From Panicum virgatum (taxonomy: Eukaryota; Streptophyta; Magnoliopsida; Poales; Poaceae): a DNA stretch of 64,000 bases. Numbering within the stretch: position 1 is the stretch's first letter; each line of letters starts with the position of its first letter. The stretch spans positions 1,302,001 to 1,366,000 of the forward strand of contig NC_053137.1 of NCBI RefSeq assembly GCF_016808335.1, given 5' to 3'. Shown in pieces: positions 63,901-64,000 of the stretch. The notes beneath the pieces are model-generated. The model saw only the letters and a program-made list of their open reading frames with translations. It had not been told where the DNA came from and searched no databases. The translations under genes and the position numbers were made by a program.

Positions 63901-64000
63901 AGAGCGCGGGGCTTCTTGTAGTGCTCAGGCGCGCGAAAGATCGAGAGCTGGGCCTCGGGTTTGGGCTCTCCACGGCGGCGTCGCGGTGGCGGCCGCCGGG
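60924..64000. mobile_element. probable start of a long LTR-type repeat running out of the window
   Basis: The MULE reading stops abruptly at TGTGGCAGAACCGCC (60924), a plausible LTR start. About 2.4 kb of AT-rich DNA without host-like exons follow, then a GC-rich stretch from 63450. A 68-codon frame at 62294-62500 (minus) is isolated. The second LTR, primer site and coding region would lie outside, so class and orientation are unproven. Confidence 0.35.

Overview
The window is a piece of a grass (Poaceae) nuclear genome. Introns with GT/AG borders, a NAC gene, F-box and F-box/FBD genes, and transposon families typical of grasses all point there: a CACTA element with TTTGCCGAGTG subterminal repeats, a chromovirus-type gypsy, a Sirevirus-like copia, and a MULE accompanied by a plant-mobile-domain gene. 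Nothing in it is bacterial, viral or organellar. I cannot name the species from sequence alone.

Layout. 1-1057 (minus) is the 5' part of a divergent NAC gene with a TATA box. 1.4-6.8 kb holds three small TIR elements with clear target duplications and a decayed F-box gene (copy A). A nearly complete, young Ty3/gypsy chromovirus (6818-12129, minus) sits in the 3' flank of copy A. 13.45-15.58 kb is the intact tandem partner (copy B, two exons). F-box debris of the same family follows at 16.5 kb, 18.5-19.6 kb (minus), 34.7/42.5 kb (minus, split) and 43.7-44.2 kb (minus).

19795-31817 is a 12-kb CACTA element with matching 3-bp TSD. Its TNP2 gene carries one nonsense codon and is fused by a deletion to the TNPA-type gene. 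A complete hAT element (22746-27212, 8-bp TSD, intact four-exon transposase) lies inside its TNP2 leader. 34802-42506 is a Sirevirus-like LTR element without gag-pol, whose LTRs carry regularly phased palindromes. 45.97-54.4 kb is an F-box/LRR/FBD gene split by a 5'-truncated LINE, which is itself split by a Ty1/copia element (47439-52590) with identical LTRs. 56.08-60.92 kb is a MULE transposase pseudogene plus a plant-mobile-domain gene, both minus strand, both broken almost only by changes readable as C-to-T. 60.9-64 kb looks like the start of another long repeat that leaves the window.

In short: two or three host genes could be working (NAC, F-box copy B, perhaps the hAT transposase as a mobile gene). 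The rest is host-gene decay and nested mobile DNA, and the target duplications and splice frames allow the order of insertion to be read.
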